NCBI GenBank assembly: GCA_023614405.1
Contig: CM042694.1
Location: forward strand, 92,983,285-93,047,284
Reading direction: 5' to 3'
From: Avena insularis
Lineage: Eukaryota > Streptophyta > Magnoliopsida > Poales > Poaceae
Length of the DNA: 64,000 bases
Under the pieces are notes generated by a model. That model made no database searches. It was not told the origin of the DNA and saw only the letters and a list, made by a program, of their open reading frames with translations. Every line of letters starts with the position of its first letter. The first letter of the stretch is position 1. The position numbers were made by a program, and so were the translations under genes. Positions 22,712 to 34,200 of the stretch are shown one piece after another.

Positions 22712-25426
22712 ATCCTTTCTTGCTTCTTATGCCTAACTTAAAGGCATTAAAGAAAAGTACTTATATGGAGATAACCCAAAAGTTTTAGATGAGTCTTGGA
22801 AGTTATTACCTCTGTAATAACCGCTCCTTATCCTTTTTTTTTTGCTTTTTGTGCCAAGAGTAACCTCTAATGAGAGAGAAGTAATGATCGGGAAAGTTGC
22901 TGTCCCGAAACAGATATTTCTGCTTCACCATAAAAATTCATGTAAAATCTCTGTACATCGTTTTGAGGCGTGAATTTTTGTTCTTCTGACCCAGGTTGTT
23001 ATGTAACTTTTGTTAGTTCAACACTTTTTGATTTGAGCAACAGAAAGTTTTCTAAATAATTGGTTTTTGCCTGCTGGTCTGTTTTGACAGATTTCTGCCA
23101 TTATTTGCATTTGTGTTTTGTTGGTTCCTTTTTTAGTTCTGTTGGGGAAGTGAGCTTTTTGAGGGAAGTGCTACATAAGCTTGTGTTTTAATGGAAGTTT
23201 TATTGGTGTTGAAACTGAATTCAAAGACTTATTATTTTGAGTGCACTAATGTTGCTAATAAAGATTGTGTGAAGTTTTGTATGAAGGAAAAATTTCAGGT
23301 GTATGGAAGGAATGATGTAATGAGATGAAGAATGGACTAAAGCTCAAGCTTGGGGATGCCATGCGTGTCACCCACAAGAAATATCCAAGAAGTACAAGCG
23401 TCAAAGCTTGGGGATGCCCAAGGTGTCCCCTTCTTCATCAATAAAAATCCCAGGTTTCTTCCAAACACTTCATTTTTATTGTTTCATGCATAGTTGTGTT
23501 GTTCTTGGAGCATCTTCTTTTTTGTTTTTGTTTTTGTTTTTGGTTTCTCGTCTGCTTGGTTTTCTTAGTTTGCTGAATAAATAGGTTGGACCCCCTCTTT
23601 CATACATTAGTTTTCAAATAGTTTGGTTTCGATTGGAAAATAGTAGGAAAGTTCATGCTTAAGTGGTAAAAGGAGCTTGTTTTTGACTGTGACCTATGCT
23701 TTGTCATGCCATGCTTGATATTGTTTTGGCTTTATGCTTAGTGATCTTTGCTGTAGCATGACATGTTATAAACAATTGAGATTGCTTAATCTGCCTTGGA
23801 AGAATCCTGAGTTGTTTTAGCATATTAAAGCATAGTATTGTGTTCTCCTTTGATGCTTTATTTGGGTTGACTTGGCGCATGCTCAAACCATGTTATGACT
23901 ATACCAAGTCACCATAGCCTCTATGATCCTTTAGTTTTCGACTTGTAATACCACTTTATGTGTTAATTAATGATGTTTTGTCGCTCTGCATGATTATGGG
24001 CATTATTGCTCTCTTAGTTGGTTGCTCCCAGTCTTTTGCTAGCCTCCATAACCAAGTGTGAGTTCCACTCATGCATCCAACTCCTAAAACCAAGTTATAC
24101 CAAAGAGTCCACCATACCTACCTATTAGCATTTGCTATTCCAATTATATTCATGTTTTTATCTACCTTTCGAATTAAACTTGTTATGTGAAAATTAGTGA
24201 TTAAAGCTCTCACGAACTTGATGGCACACTTTACTTTCTTTTATTTAATAAACTTGAACCATTGCGTCCATCTTTGTTGCGTAGATGCTTGCTCTTTATA
24301 AGTTGAAGTTAGCAAAACCATGTATCATGGGGAACGCTTTCAACATTGCACTTGTACATTGTAACCTGTTGATATCATGTTCTTTTGCTTATGGATCCCG
24401 GCGGTGTGAAATAAAAGGGGAACTTGTAAGATCATGGAGTTTGTATGTGTGTTAGAGAAACGCCTGGGTCGCTAGCCTAAGCCATGCCTAATCATGGTGG
24501 AGACTTGCAGCATAACCATAATGAGCACTCTATGAAGCATCCTCAATAAAAACCTAGGCAAATAGCAAATAAAAAGATTGCTGAGATGCTCATTGTCTGC
24601 TTGCCCTGTCGTTTTGATTATGGGATAACTCATGTATCATGTGCAATGGGTACCCCGTTGGCGGTTCTCTATGATACATATGTACTTACAATGAAAATAG
24701 CTTACTTGTGACTGAAGTTGAGTAGCATGAGGTTCGGTCTTCGTAAGTAAGGGGCACGAGATTTCGGCTTATAACTTGTCAAGCATATCCTCTTAGTTGT
24801 GTCACTTTAACTTTAATCACCTAAAGATGCTTATGATAGGGGCAATGAGAGCTAAAAGATAATAAGTACCATAATTTTTGGAAGCTCTTTATGAAACTTG
24901 AATCTCTACTTCCTTCTATGAAGGCCTTTCTTTTACTTTTATGTTGAGTCTCCACCTTCTAGCTTTATGCACCTATTTTGAGAGCATAGTGGCCATTCTT
25001 AGTTCTACGTGCATTGTCCTAAGACTTGTTGATTGATGCATAACTTTGATATTGCTTGTTCTTAAACTATTTGTATCTAGTCACCCTTATGAACTTTGAA
25101 GGTGTTATGCATTTATGTTTGCTACTCTATGAGGGACAAGCTGAATGCCACTATGCTATGTTTTATTATGTGAAACAAACAAACGTCTTGCAAAGCATTG
25201 TTATTCATGAATCTTTTGTTTGTGCCTTTTCATGTTGCAACATAGTTGCTATGTCTTATTGTTAGAACTTTATCTTTCATGTTATGTTGAAGTACTATGA
25301 TTCCAACTATCAATGTTTTACAAATACTTTGGTCAAGTTTATGATGGTGCATGTCACCTAAAAAATTATTCTTTCTTTTTATCACTTACCTACTCGAGGA
25401 CGAGCAGGAGTTAAGCTTAGGGATGT
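22712..25426. other. Element B non-coding interior (copy 1)
   Basis: About 2.7 kb without a supportable gene. The first half holds T-rich runs and two AAGCTTGGGGATGCC motifs (about 23347 and 23405). The second half (about 24050-24930) is similar to the 3' region of element A. It ends in a tract AAGCTTAGGGATGT before the LTR start at 25427. Copy 2 lacks 22920-24133. Confidence 0.7.
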
Positions 25427-25499
25427 TGATACGTTTCTAACATATCCATAATTTTTGATGTTCCATGCTTGATTTTTATCTACTTTCTTATGTTTTGTT
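25427..25499 (+). repeat. Element B 3' LTR fragment at the duplication junction
   Basis: 73 bp starting TGATACGTTTC that match 48569-48641, followed without a gap by element A RNase H sequence (ACTTTTACAAGAG). Confidence 0.9.
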
Positions 25500-26998
25500 A
25501 CTTTTACAAGAGTTCGATCTACATATTGTAGATAGGAAAGGTGCCGAAAATCCTGTTTCTGATAACTTATCTCGATTGGAAAACATTTCTTTTAATCCTA
25601 TGCCTATTAATGATAGTTTTCCAAATGAATAGTTGGCTGCAATAGTTGCGAGAGAGTCCTTGGTATGCTGATTATGCTAACTTTATTGTTTCCAAGTATT
25701 TGCCTCCAACTTTTACAGCCCAGCAAAGGAGGAAATTCTTTTATGATTTGAGGCATTATTTTTGGGACGACCCACATTTATATAAAGAGGGAGTGGATGG
25801 TATTATGCGAAGATGCGTTCCAGAATATGAACAAAAAGAGATATTGCGGAAATGTCATGGTAGTGCCTATGGAGGGCATCACGCCGGAGACAGAACTGCA
25901 CAAAAGGTTCTACAATTAGGTTTTTATTGGCCTACCCTTTTTAAAGACGCAAGAAAGTTTATCTTATCATGTGATGAATGTCAACGAGTTGGTAATATTT
26001 CTAGACACAATGAAATGCCTATGAATTACTCTCTTATTATTGGACCATTTGACTGTTGGGGATTTGACTTTATGGGCCCTTTTCCTCCTTCAAAAGGGTA
26101 TACTCATATTGTTGTTGCTGTTGATTATGTTACTAAGTGGGTAGAAGCCATACCCACAAAAAGTGCTAATGGTGAGACCTCTTTAAAAATGCTTAAGGAT
26201 GTTAGATTTACTTGGTTTGGAGTGCCTAGGTATCTTATGACTGATGGAGGTTCACATTTCATTCATGGTGGCTTTAGGAAGACCATTGCTAAATATGACG
26301 TCAATCATAGAATTGCTTCAGCTTATCATCCCCAAACCAGTGGGCAAGTAGAACTATCAAATAGAGAAATCAAATTCATCTTGCAAACGACTGTTAATAG
26401 ATCTAGGAAAAATTGGGCTAAAAAGTTGAATGATGCTTTATGGGCTTATAGAACTGCTTATAAAAATCCTATGGGAATGTGTCCTTACAAAATGGTCTAT
26501 GGGAAAGCTTGTCACCTGCATTTAGAGTTAGAACACAAAGCTTATTGGGCAGTGAAAGAACTTAATAGAGATTTCAAACTTGCTGGTAGGAAAATATTGT
26601 TTGACTTGAGTTCTTTAGATGAGTGGAGAAGCGAAGCGTATGAAAATGCTAGACTCATTAAAGAAAAAGTTAAAAGATGGCATGCCAGGAGAATTCTTAA
26701 GAGAGAATTTCATGTTGGTGAGAAAGTTTTATTGTATAGGTATCATCTTAGGTTTTTTGCAGGAAAACTACTTTCAAAATGGGAAGGACCTTTTGTTATT
26801 AAAGAGGTGTATCGTTCAGGTGCAATAAAAATTTCTTCCTTAAGAGCCAACACTACACAAGTGGTGAATGGGCAAAGACTCACGCACTATATTTTTGGAG
26901 ATTCTTACAATGAAGATATTGATATTATTCAAGTGGTGACTCCGGAAGAATTTATTAAAGAAAAAATTCAGAAACCTGCAGAGTCCATTTTCGAATAG
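25500..26998 (+). pseudogene. Element A RNase H end and integrase, copy 2
   Basis: The first 133 bp repeat the end of RNase H with the same TAG (25630-25632). Integrase then reads open from 25646 to TAG at 26996-26998, about 450 codons, with GGHHAGD...CDECQ, WGFDFMG, LMTDGGSHF, QVELSNRE and a C-terminal KWEGPFVI block. It is the best preserved integrase of the window and has the uninterrupted Tat1 target (26226-26230). An 8-bp deletion relative to copy 1 near 25645 puts it in a different frame from RNase H. There is no LTR promoter or start codon of its own, so I treat it as a fragment. Confidence 0.85.
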
Positions 26999-27320
26999 GT
27001 AACAGTTCTGGTAAGAAAAGGTCGGCGAAAAACTTTTTAATCTATATTTTTACAGTTTTATCTAACATTGAAATTAATGAGTCAAAAGAGGGACGGAAAC
27101 GGAGCCCGGGTGGCTCACACCACCTCGTGGCGCGAGCCCACCTGGCCACGCCACCAGGGGTGTGGCCACCCTAGAGCCCGTCTCCGACCTGTTTTCTACT
27201 AGTACCTTCCATTTGTTGTTAAATTTTGTAAGATATAATCCCCCGGATCCCCCGAGGTCCATATATCGTGTTCTCGTCGTGTTTTTGTTTCGATCTGTTC
27301 TGTTTAGATATCGTTCCAGG
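26999..27320. other. Element A non-coding stretch after integrase (copy 2)
   Basis: Counterpart of 16781-17104, with the possible splice acceptor GTTCCAG ending near 27320. I see no gene in it. Confidence 0.6.
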
Positions 27321-27697
27321 ATTCGTCTTTGGAGGACTATGAGCTGCGACACCGGCGCGAGGTTCATTGCAATCTTGATCAGGGGACTTTCATAGGATGG
27401 GTGGAAGAAGAAAGGATCACAACTAGGTGCGAAGACATGGATCGGAGCGTCGAGGAGGAAGTGAAGAGCATGTTAGCAGGCATGAAAGGACAGGGGCTGA
27501 TACCTCTAGTTCTAGACCTCAGTTCCTGCCCTGCAGCGGTGGAATCTCTATGAGCCACTGATGAGTTTTGTGATAAGTACAGAGTCCTGAGGAGAAAAGT
27601 GGATATACTTCAAGACGAGAATAACAGGCTTCGCAAGATCCTAGAAGATTTTCTCACTCCGATCATGATCACAACACCACCACCACCGAAGGAGTAA
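27321..27697 (+). pseudogene. Element A extra open frame, copy 2, with internal stop
   Basis: Same frame as 17105-17481, ending TTPPPPKE and TAA at 27695-27697. TGA at 27551-27553 (CGA in copy 1) interrupts it. Several amino acid changes distinguish the copies. Product unknown. Confidence 0.5.
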
Positions 27698-29557
27698 TTC
27701 GTCATCAGGTTTTGGCATCCCCTTGGTTTGTTCCAAGCTTGGGGGAGTGCCGCGGTATCATATCATTATCTTCATCATTTTATCTTTTTAGTAGAGTCAT
27801 ATCATGAATAAGAGAAGTTATCATATAGGATAGTTTGCATTGCAGAAGTATCTCCCCTCTGGTTAGATATCTATGTATCCCTTGGTGTGAGTTGCTGTTA
27901 GGGAATATTAATGAGAAGTTCTATCATTTAATTTTTGCACATCTTATTTTAGTTTGCAATTTTTGTTATATGATTGATGTTGTTGTTAGTATTGGTATCA
28001 CTTTGGGATCATTAAGTAAATTTAATTGGTTTTGGCAAATTTAGCTCTCGTCAGTAGCAACATTATTTAAGTATTGAATGGAATCTTGTTTGGCTCATAA
28101 GCTTAGTATTCTCTAGTTAAGATCTTTTGTGCTTCCAAGGAAGATTGCATGATTGTTTCTATCACTTGTATGTTTGTTTGTTTCCTTCAAGTCTTATGCT
28201 TGCTACCCAACCTTGCCAACCAAAACCTTGTACTGAGAGGGAATGCTTCTCGTGCATCCAATCCTTGAACCAAAACCTATGCCATTTGTGTCCACCATAT
28301 CTACCTATTAGCATTATTGCTACTTCAAGTAAATTCTCGAGTTTTATCTATCTTCCAAATTAAACTTGTTATGTGAAAACTAGTGATTAAAGCTCTCACA
28401 AACTTGATGGCACACGTTATTTTCTTGTACTTAATAAATTTGAACCATTGTGATTGTCTTATGAAGCTTGTATGCTTGCATTTTATAAGTTGGGAGTTAG
28501 CAAAACCATGCTGTCATGGGGTCCGCTTTCAACATTGCACTTATTATTTAGTTGATATCATGTTCTTTTGTATATGGATGTCGGCGGTGTGAAATAAAAT
28601 GGGAGCTTGTAAGCTCATGGAGTCTGTATATGTGTTAGATAAACGCCTAGGAGGCAAGCCTAAGCCATGCCTAATGATGGTGGAAACTTGCAGCATAACC
28701 ATAGTGGCATTCTATGAAGCATCTTCAATAAAAACCTATGCAAATAGCAAATAAAAAGATCGCTGAGATGCTCACTGTCTATTGCCTTGTCATTTTGATA
28801 TGGGATAGCTCCTGTGTCATGGGGCAAGGGGTACCCCGTTGGCAGTTCTCTATGATACACATACACTTACAATGACAAGAACTTACTGGAGACCAAGTTG
28901 AGTACCATGAAGTCTAGTACTCATACTCAAGGGCATGAGACTTCTAACTTATAATTTGTCAAGCATATAACTCATATTTTCCTCACATTAACCTTAATCA
29001 CCTCAAGATGCTTATGATAGGGGCAATGAGAGCTGAAAGCTAGTAAGTACCATAAGTTTTGGAAGCTCTTTATGAGACTTGAAATCCCTGCTTCCCTCTG
29101 TGAAGGGTCTTTCTTTTACTTTTTAGTTGAGTTAGTAAACCTATTCCTTTCTATCTCAAGCAAGCATTTGAGTTGTTATGATTCAGTCACCCATATGATG
29201 ATATATTCAATCATGTTCCTTATGTTCCTTGTTTTGCACACTGCTCTTACCTAAGTGAATATTACTTTGAAAGCTATCATTGAAAACCCATTAAATTTTA
29301 CTGCCACAATTTGTTAACCATTCTATGACCAAGAACAAAGTTTGCCATTACCAATTGTGATTTACTTTGTGTATCTTTATTGTGTTTCCCTTACTCATTG
29401 CAAGTTGAATTATATAATAGTGAGTCGTTTTCTATTATGATTTGTGTATTGACGAATGTGATGCTTCTTGTCCGTATTCTCTTTATCGACACTTCACTCC
29501 ATAAACCTGTGGACATGTTTATTGAGCTCAGTTTTCGCTTGGGGACAAGCGAAGTCT
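27698..29557. other. Element A long 3' non-coding region (copy 2)
   Basis: Counterpart of 17482-19383, with a deletion of about 50 bp near 28083. It holds the same upstream polypurine-like motif (about 27735) and the module shared with element B. No gene can be supported. Confidence 0.7.
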
Positions 29558-29571
29558 AAGCTTGGGGGAGT
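29558..29571 (+). promoter_or_regulatory. Element A polypurine tract (copy 2)
   Basis: AAGCTTGGGGGAGT immediately before the LTR start at 29572. Confidence 0.8.
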
Positions 29572-29887
29572 TGATACGTCTATTTTGCATAACTATTCTA
29601 TATCATAATTCACTGTTATTCATTGATATATTTCATATTAAGATATGGTACTTATGTTATTTCATCTATTTTTGCATGATTGATGATTTTTGGAGGATGA
29701 ACCACCGGAGTCAGGATTCTGATGGAAAGAGCACTGTTCGAATGCAAATTTCACGAAGATCAGAAAATTCCAGAAAATATATGGAAAATCCTATTTTCAA
29801 GAAGACGAAGGAAGCCAGAAGGAGGCACGGAGTTGGGCCATAGGGGCCCACACACCCTGGTGGCACGGGTCCCCCTGGCCGCGCCAC
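29572..29887 (+). repeat. Element A 3' LTR, first 316 bp (copy 2)
   Basis: Repeats 19398-19713 and ends at the same GCCAC where element B inserted. It continues at 50132 after B; the 1,505-bp LTR is completed at 51320. Confidence 0.9.
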
Positions 29888-30140
29888 TGATACGTTGCTA
29901 ACGTATCCATAATTTTTGATGTTCCATGCTTGGTGTTTATCTACTTTATTATGTTGTATTCCACTTTGGAGTACTTTTTATACAATTTCTTGGACTAACC
30001 AATTAACAAGATGCCACAGTGCTAGCTGCCCGTTTTCTGCTGTTTTTGGTTCCAGGAAAGTCAGAAAATGAATATTCTCAGAATTGGACGAGACAAAAGC
30101 CAAAGTTAGTTTTTCACCGAGGGGGACACGGAGCCAGAAT
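29888..30140 (+). repeat. B' 5' LTR, first piece
   Basis: Matches 19714-19965 and ends with AGAAT, the left duplication of Tat2. Confidence 0.9.
30136..30140. repeat. Target site duplication AGAAT, left of Tat2
   Basis: Partner at 42769-42773; a single AGAAT is at 19961-19965 in copy 1. Confidence 0.93.
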
Positions 30141-30661
30141 TGTCGTCGGATTGAGGACAAGTACGCCATGAGGGGGTCCTCGAGGCGCGCGGAAGAGAGG
30201 GGTGTGAGACGTACGGTATTCCGGGACAGTGAGCACACAAGTTTACCCAGGTTCGAATACGCCGGCTTTGGACGAATCCTACTCCTGCTAGCAATCCAGT
30301 AATACGGTAGAGCCGGAATATGGGTTACAAGGGTATCGCCTGTGCGAGTTGAGGGTCTAAAGTATTGGGTGTTATCTGGTGCCCTAAAGGCTCTCCCTAG
30401 GACAGCTTATATAGATATCCGGCCTAGGGTTTACAGGAGAGATTAATCCGGCTACGACTAAGAGTTGGTTACAGAGTACATCTTGAACTACAAGTAACGT
30501 TATAGGCCTAAGTCGGTAAATCTTCTGGGCCTTTCCGTAGCCGGATGTGACTCCGTCTTCTCTCCCTAACTGGGCCGCTCGTGAAGCAAAGCTCTAACCC
30601 AAAGTGGGCCACCCTGGTCAGTGAGGAACTATGAGGATACCCGGAAAGTATATCCCCAACA
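30141..30661 (-). repeat. Tat2 3' LTR (element orientation)
   Basis: 521 bp from TGTCGTCGG to CCCCAACA. It has two CGAAT direct repeats (30254-30258 and 30273-30277) where the other LTR has one. Confidence 0.94.
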
Positions 30662-30680
30662 GCAGCCCCCGGAGGCCTCC
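30662..30680 (-). promoter_or_regulatory. Tat2 polypurine tract
   Basis: The minus strand reads GGAGGCCTCCGGGGGCTGC directly before the 3' LTR. Confidence 0.7.
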
Positions 30681-31077
30681 AAGATCCAAAGTCGGATTTT
30701 ATCATCGTCTAGCTTGATCTTCGGCTTGCAGAATCTTGAAGAGTTCCTGAAACTTCACAACAAAAAATACGATCCAGGTCTTAAAAGTAAGTCGGACCTT
30801 TCAATTAGTTACTCGGATTTTCCAGCTCGCTTTTAAACTAAGCCGGAATTTGGTCTCTAACGCCACCTGACACAAGCATGGTCAAGTCACGTCATCTGAC
30901 AGAATGTTCCGTCAGCACGACCATTGGTGGGTCCGTGGTTTGCAGAACTGAGGCATCGTTTCAATGCGTGCGTGGAGATCGAGGCGACGCAATCATCGCG
31001 TGGACCCTTCCCAGTTCCTTCCACGACGCGTGGCGGTTACACTGTAGCGTTTGCACGAATCTTGGTGCAGGTAGGTG
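30681..31077. other. Tat2 region upstream of the antisense gene
   Basis: No gene is seen. It is a likely promoter region for the + strand antisense gene; CGCGTGG/CACGACGCG-type GC-rich blocks lie at about 30992-31034. Confidence 0.55.
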
Positions 31078-31086
31078 GATATAAGG
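31078..31086 (+). promoter_or_regulatory. TATA-like box of the Tat2 antisense gene
   Basis: GATATAAGG lies 145 bp before the ATG at 31231. It is followed by a pyrimidine-rich leader typical of a plant 5' untranslated region. Confidence 0.55.
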
Positions 31087-31230
31087 GGTCTAGATTTTTT
31101 CTTCTCCTCTTCATCTGCCTTTCGCCGTTCCTTTCTTCCCAAATCTCCAACGCCCCCAGTCTTTTTGTTTTCCTCCCACAGAGCTCCTAGCGCCGCCACT
31201 TTAGGGTCACCCTTTTCCACCGGAGAGAAA

Positions 31231-34200
31231 ATGGCTTCATCCTCTTCTTCCTCTCTGGCAGCAGCGGCGTCGGCGGAAGTAGCTGCGGAGAAAGAGAGCT
31301 TCCGAGGACTCTGGATCCCCTGCGCCCTCGATGAGGCTGGCCTCAAGAACGTGGAGAAGGAGGGGCTCCTCGCCGCCGGCAACTAGCGGAGCGGCTCCGG
31401 CCAGACCGTCCCCAATCCGCACGAGGGCGAGCGCGTCCACTTCGGCACCCATCTAGACCGAGGTTTGTCCTTTCCTCCCTCGGAGTTCTTCTCCGAGGTG
31501 ATTGACCATTATGGAGTTCAACTCCGCAATCTTCCTCCCAACTCCATTCTAGAGATGAGCGCATATGCTGCGCTTTGCGAGGGCTTTCTCGGCATTAGGC
31601 CGAGTTTGCTTCTCTTCCGGTTTTACTTTCATGTCCGGAGGAATTCCATCACTGCCGGTGTTCCTTACATCACCAGCAGCATTAGTTTTTCTCTTAGACG
31701 AGACCGGGCATATCCCAAAATTTCTTCCAGTGACTCGGTCAAGCAATGGCCAGCCACTTTTTTCTACCATCGAGATATTCCGGCTCCCGGCAAAGCTACT
31801 GCTTTGCCGGCTTTTGTCGACAGAGCCGCCATGGCCCAACCTTCCTGGGACGAGGCTGCTCCGGCTCTCACAGATGATCTGATCCTCGCTAAGAGGCGGA
31901 TCGAATATCTGCTCAAGCACAATGGTCTGAAGGGATCCGACTTGGTCCAGTGCTGGGTGTCACGCCGGATCCAGCCACTTCCGTACCCCGGGGATAGACT
32001 GATGCATCCCGTCACGTCTTCCCTGACCGACTCCCTCCGCATCAGCCCCAAAGCCTACACCACTCAAGGCTACATAATCCAAATCAAGTGGCTTATCAAG
32101 GAGCGTATCGAGAGGCGGATTCCAGAGGTTTCTCTAGACATGCACACGGCGGAAAACCCCGTGGTGCCGGTAAGCTTTTATCATCACATCTTTTATGTGT
32201 TTCTATCTTCGAGTTACATTGCAATGCTGATACGTTTTCTTGTTTTCAGCTTGCTAACATCCCCGAGTCAGAACTTGCTCCGCTCGAAGGATACCCTCCG
32301 GAGTTCTCTCAGGAGGTGGAAGTGGTTCCACTGCCGGATCTTGCGCTCAAGAAGCGCAAAGCTCCGACAGTAGCGGTTGGCACAAAGGAGGTGCCAGTCG
32401 TGAAGAGGTATCCTTTCCGTCACAACTTTTCCGTCTTTGTGCTTTACTTAAACTTCTTTCCGAGATGTAACGTTCCCGACTTTGTTACCTTCTCAGAGCA
32501 AAATCGCTCATCAAGGGCAAGGGGAAAGGGATTTCTTCGAAGCCCTTATGCCAGACGAAGCTTACCATAGCTTCGTCTGCCGTAGCTCCTCTGACTCCGG
32601 CCCCTCAACCTTTCACAACTCTGGTTATCTCGTCGGGTGCTGTAGAAGATCTGGCTCCTCAAACAGAGCCTGCGATCCTTGGGTCGCAAAATGACGCCAC
32701 TATGGGTGCGTCAGGTCAAGATAAGGGTGAACCCTTTTCGGGTAATGATCCCTCGGCTGAAGTCTTCGCCGAAAACCTCCTCAACAATCCGGGTCTTGCC
32801 AAATTCGGCCTAACCCGAAAATCTGCAGAGGAGATCCAGTGGCTAGCCAGGCAAGTCCTGGACAAAAGCCATTTATCCCCCGAGGAGGAAGCGCAAGAAG
32901 TAGAGGACGTCAAGTTCTCTGACCTTCTCACTCAAGTCCGCCTTCGCGACGAGAGGATCAGGACTGGCGAGCTTCCAATAGCCCCAGTGATCCCTCTTAC
33001 TCTCGCCAAAAAGGTGGCAGCTGAAGTGAACGTGGGTTTAGAGAAACTCACCCGCGAGCAATATGTAAGTCGGAATTCCAACTCTTGTTTTTACATTATG
33101 TTATATCATATCCTCTAGCCCCCAAGCATGAAGTAGGATATAGAATCCGAGTTTATGCTTTCATTAGGATGCCAAAGAACAAACTAGTGTAGCCCCCAAG
33201 GCTCGTGCTGATATTTAGTAAAAATATTAGCCTGAGTCTTAAGTAGCTTTCTGACTTTGGGTATTCTGACTTACAGAAAGTATGTTCCTATAACCACGAA
33301 TTATTGTCCAATGTCTGTAATAAGCGGAGAGAAATCAAAGCTCTCGGCTTAAAAATGCTGAGCTCAAGGTAGCCAAGGATGAAGCTGAAGGTAAATATTT
33401 CGAGATTCAAACCTTGTCTTTTGCTTTTTCTATGTCGAATTTTTCTGAACTATTGTTCTTTTTGTCTTACAGCGTTGGTGAAACAATCCATCGCTATGAT
33501 TGAAGAGGCCGAGAACCTCAAGACCCTGGTGGTGGAGAACAAAGGACTTCGCCAAGAGCTGGATAAGCTCAAGGAGGATCATGAAACGAGCATAGCTCAA
33601 GTCCTGGAATCTTCATGGCCACTGAAGAGCGCGATCGCAAGATTGCTGCTCAAGATAAAATTATCTCGGACCTTAGAAATGAGCTTAGCAGAGAGAAGGA
33701 CATATCCCAGGCGCTCCGGGATGAACTCCAGAGTCTCCGGGAGGAGAAAACCAAGGTTGACGACGTCATTTTCGGTACGTTCCATCTCTCTGACTTTTCC
33801 TTTTTCTTCGACTCTTATCAATGTTGGTTTTTTCTTTAACTTTAACTTGTGTATAGGTCCTCTGAACTTGACGGACTCCTCCTCGTCCGAGCCCCGCACT
33901 CACCGACTTACCCAAGTCGGTGATCTTCTTCATGACTACCGCTAGTCCCTTGAGGACATTGGCGAGTCTCTCAGGATTCTGGGTATGCCAAGCAAGTCGG
34001 ACTTCCAGGTGCGGGAGCAGGCCAAGGAGAGGCCGCAGCTCGTTCGGGACTGGAACATGTCCTACGCGCGAACTGCTGCGCAGAACGCTCTCACCATGGT
34101 CATGAGCCACCATGGAAACATGGAGATATGGCAAGTGACCAGAGGGTACTGCAAAGTAGGTGAAGACGGCCAGGAGCAAGACCTTCAAGCTATCATGCAC

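Larger units (their letters stand above)
2273..25499 (+). repeat. Tandem duplication, copy 1 (about 10.2 kb without nested Tat1)
   Basis: The unit runs from the end of element A RNase H through integrase, the 3' non-coding region, the first 316 bp of A's 3' LTR, B's 5' LTR and interior, and 73 bp of B's 3' LTR. The same order and the same B-in-A junction recur from 25500. Removing Tat1 (12,996 bp) and one copy of its 5-bp duplication leaves about 10,226 bp. The join at 25496-25499 is TGTT. That tetranucleotide is shared by A at 2269-2272 and by B's LTR at 48638-48641. Confidence 0.9.
19714..25499 (+). mobile_element. Element B, copy 1: non-autonomous Athila-like retrotransposon, 3' LTR truncated
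   Basis: A 5' LTR (19714-21263), tRNA-Asp-type primer site, a gag C-terminal plus protease frame, about 2.7 kb of non-coding interior, a polypurine tract and only the first 73 bp of the 3' LTR. The truncation at 25499 is the tandem duplication junction. RT, RNase H and integrase are absent, as is the N-terminal part of gag, so it would need enzymes from a related element. Confidence 0.85.

Noticed and set aside
25490..25510. Assembly error as the cause of the repeat junction
   Set aside because: The copies differ by scattered substitutions, indels and separate insertions, which a collapsed or repeated contig would not show. A spanning read would still be the proper test.
25646..26998. Functional stand-alone integrase gene
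   Set aside because: It is open but is a duplicated polyprotein fragment starting at a TTG codon with no promoter or ATG of its own.
31465..32373. One uninterrupted open frame as a separate protein
   Set aside because: It runs past a good splice donor at 32170 and lacks the ATG at 31231; the spliced model fits the Tat1 counterpart better.
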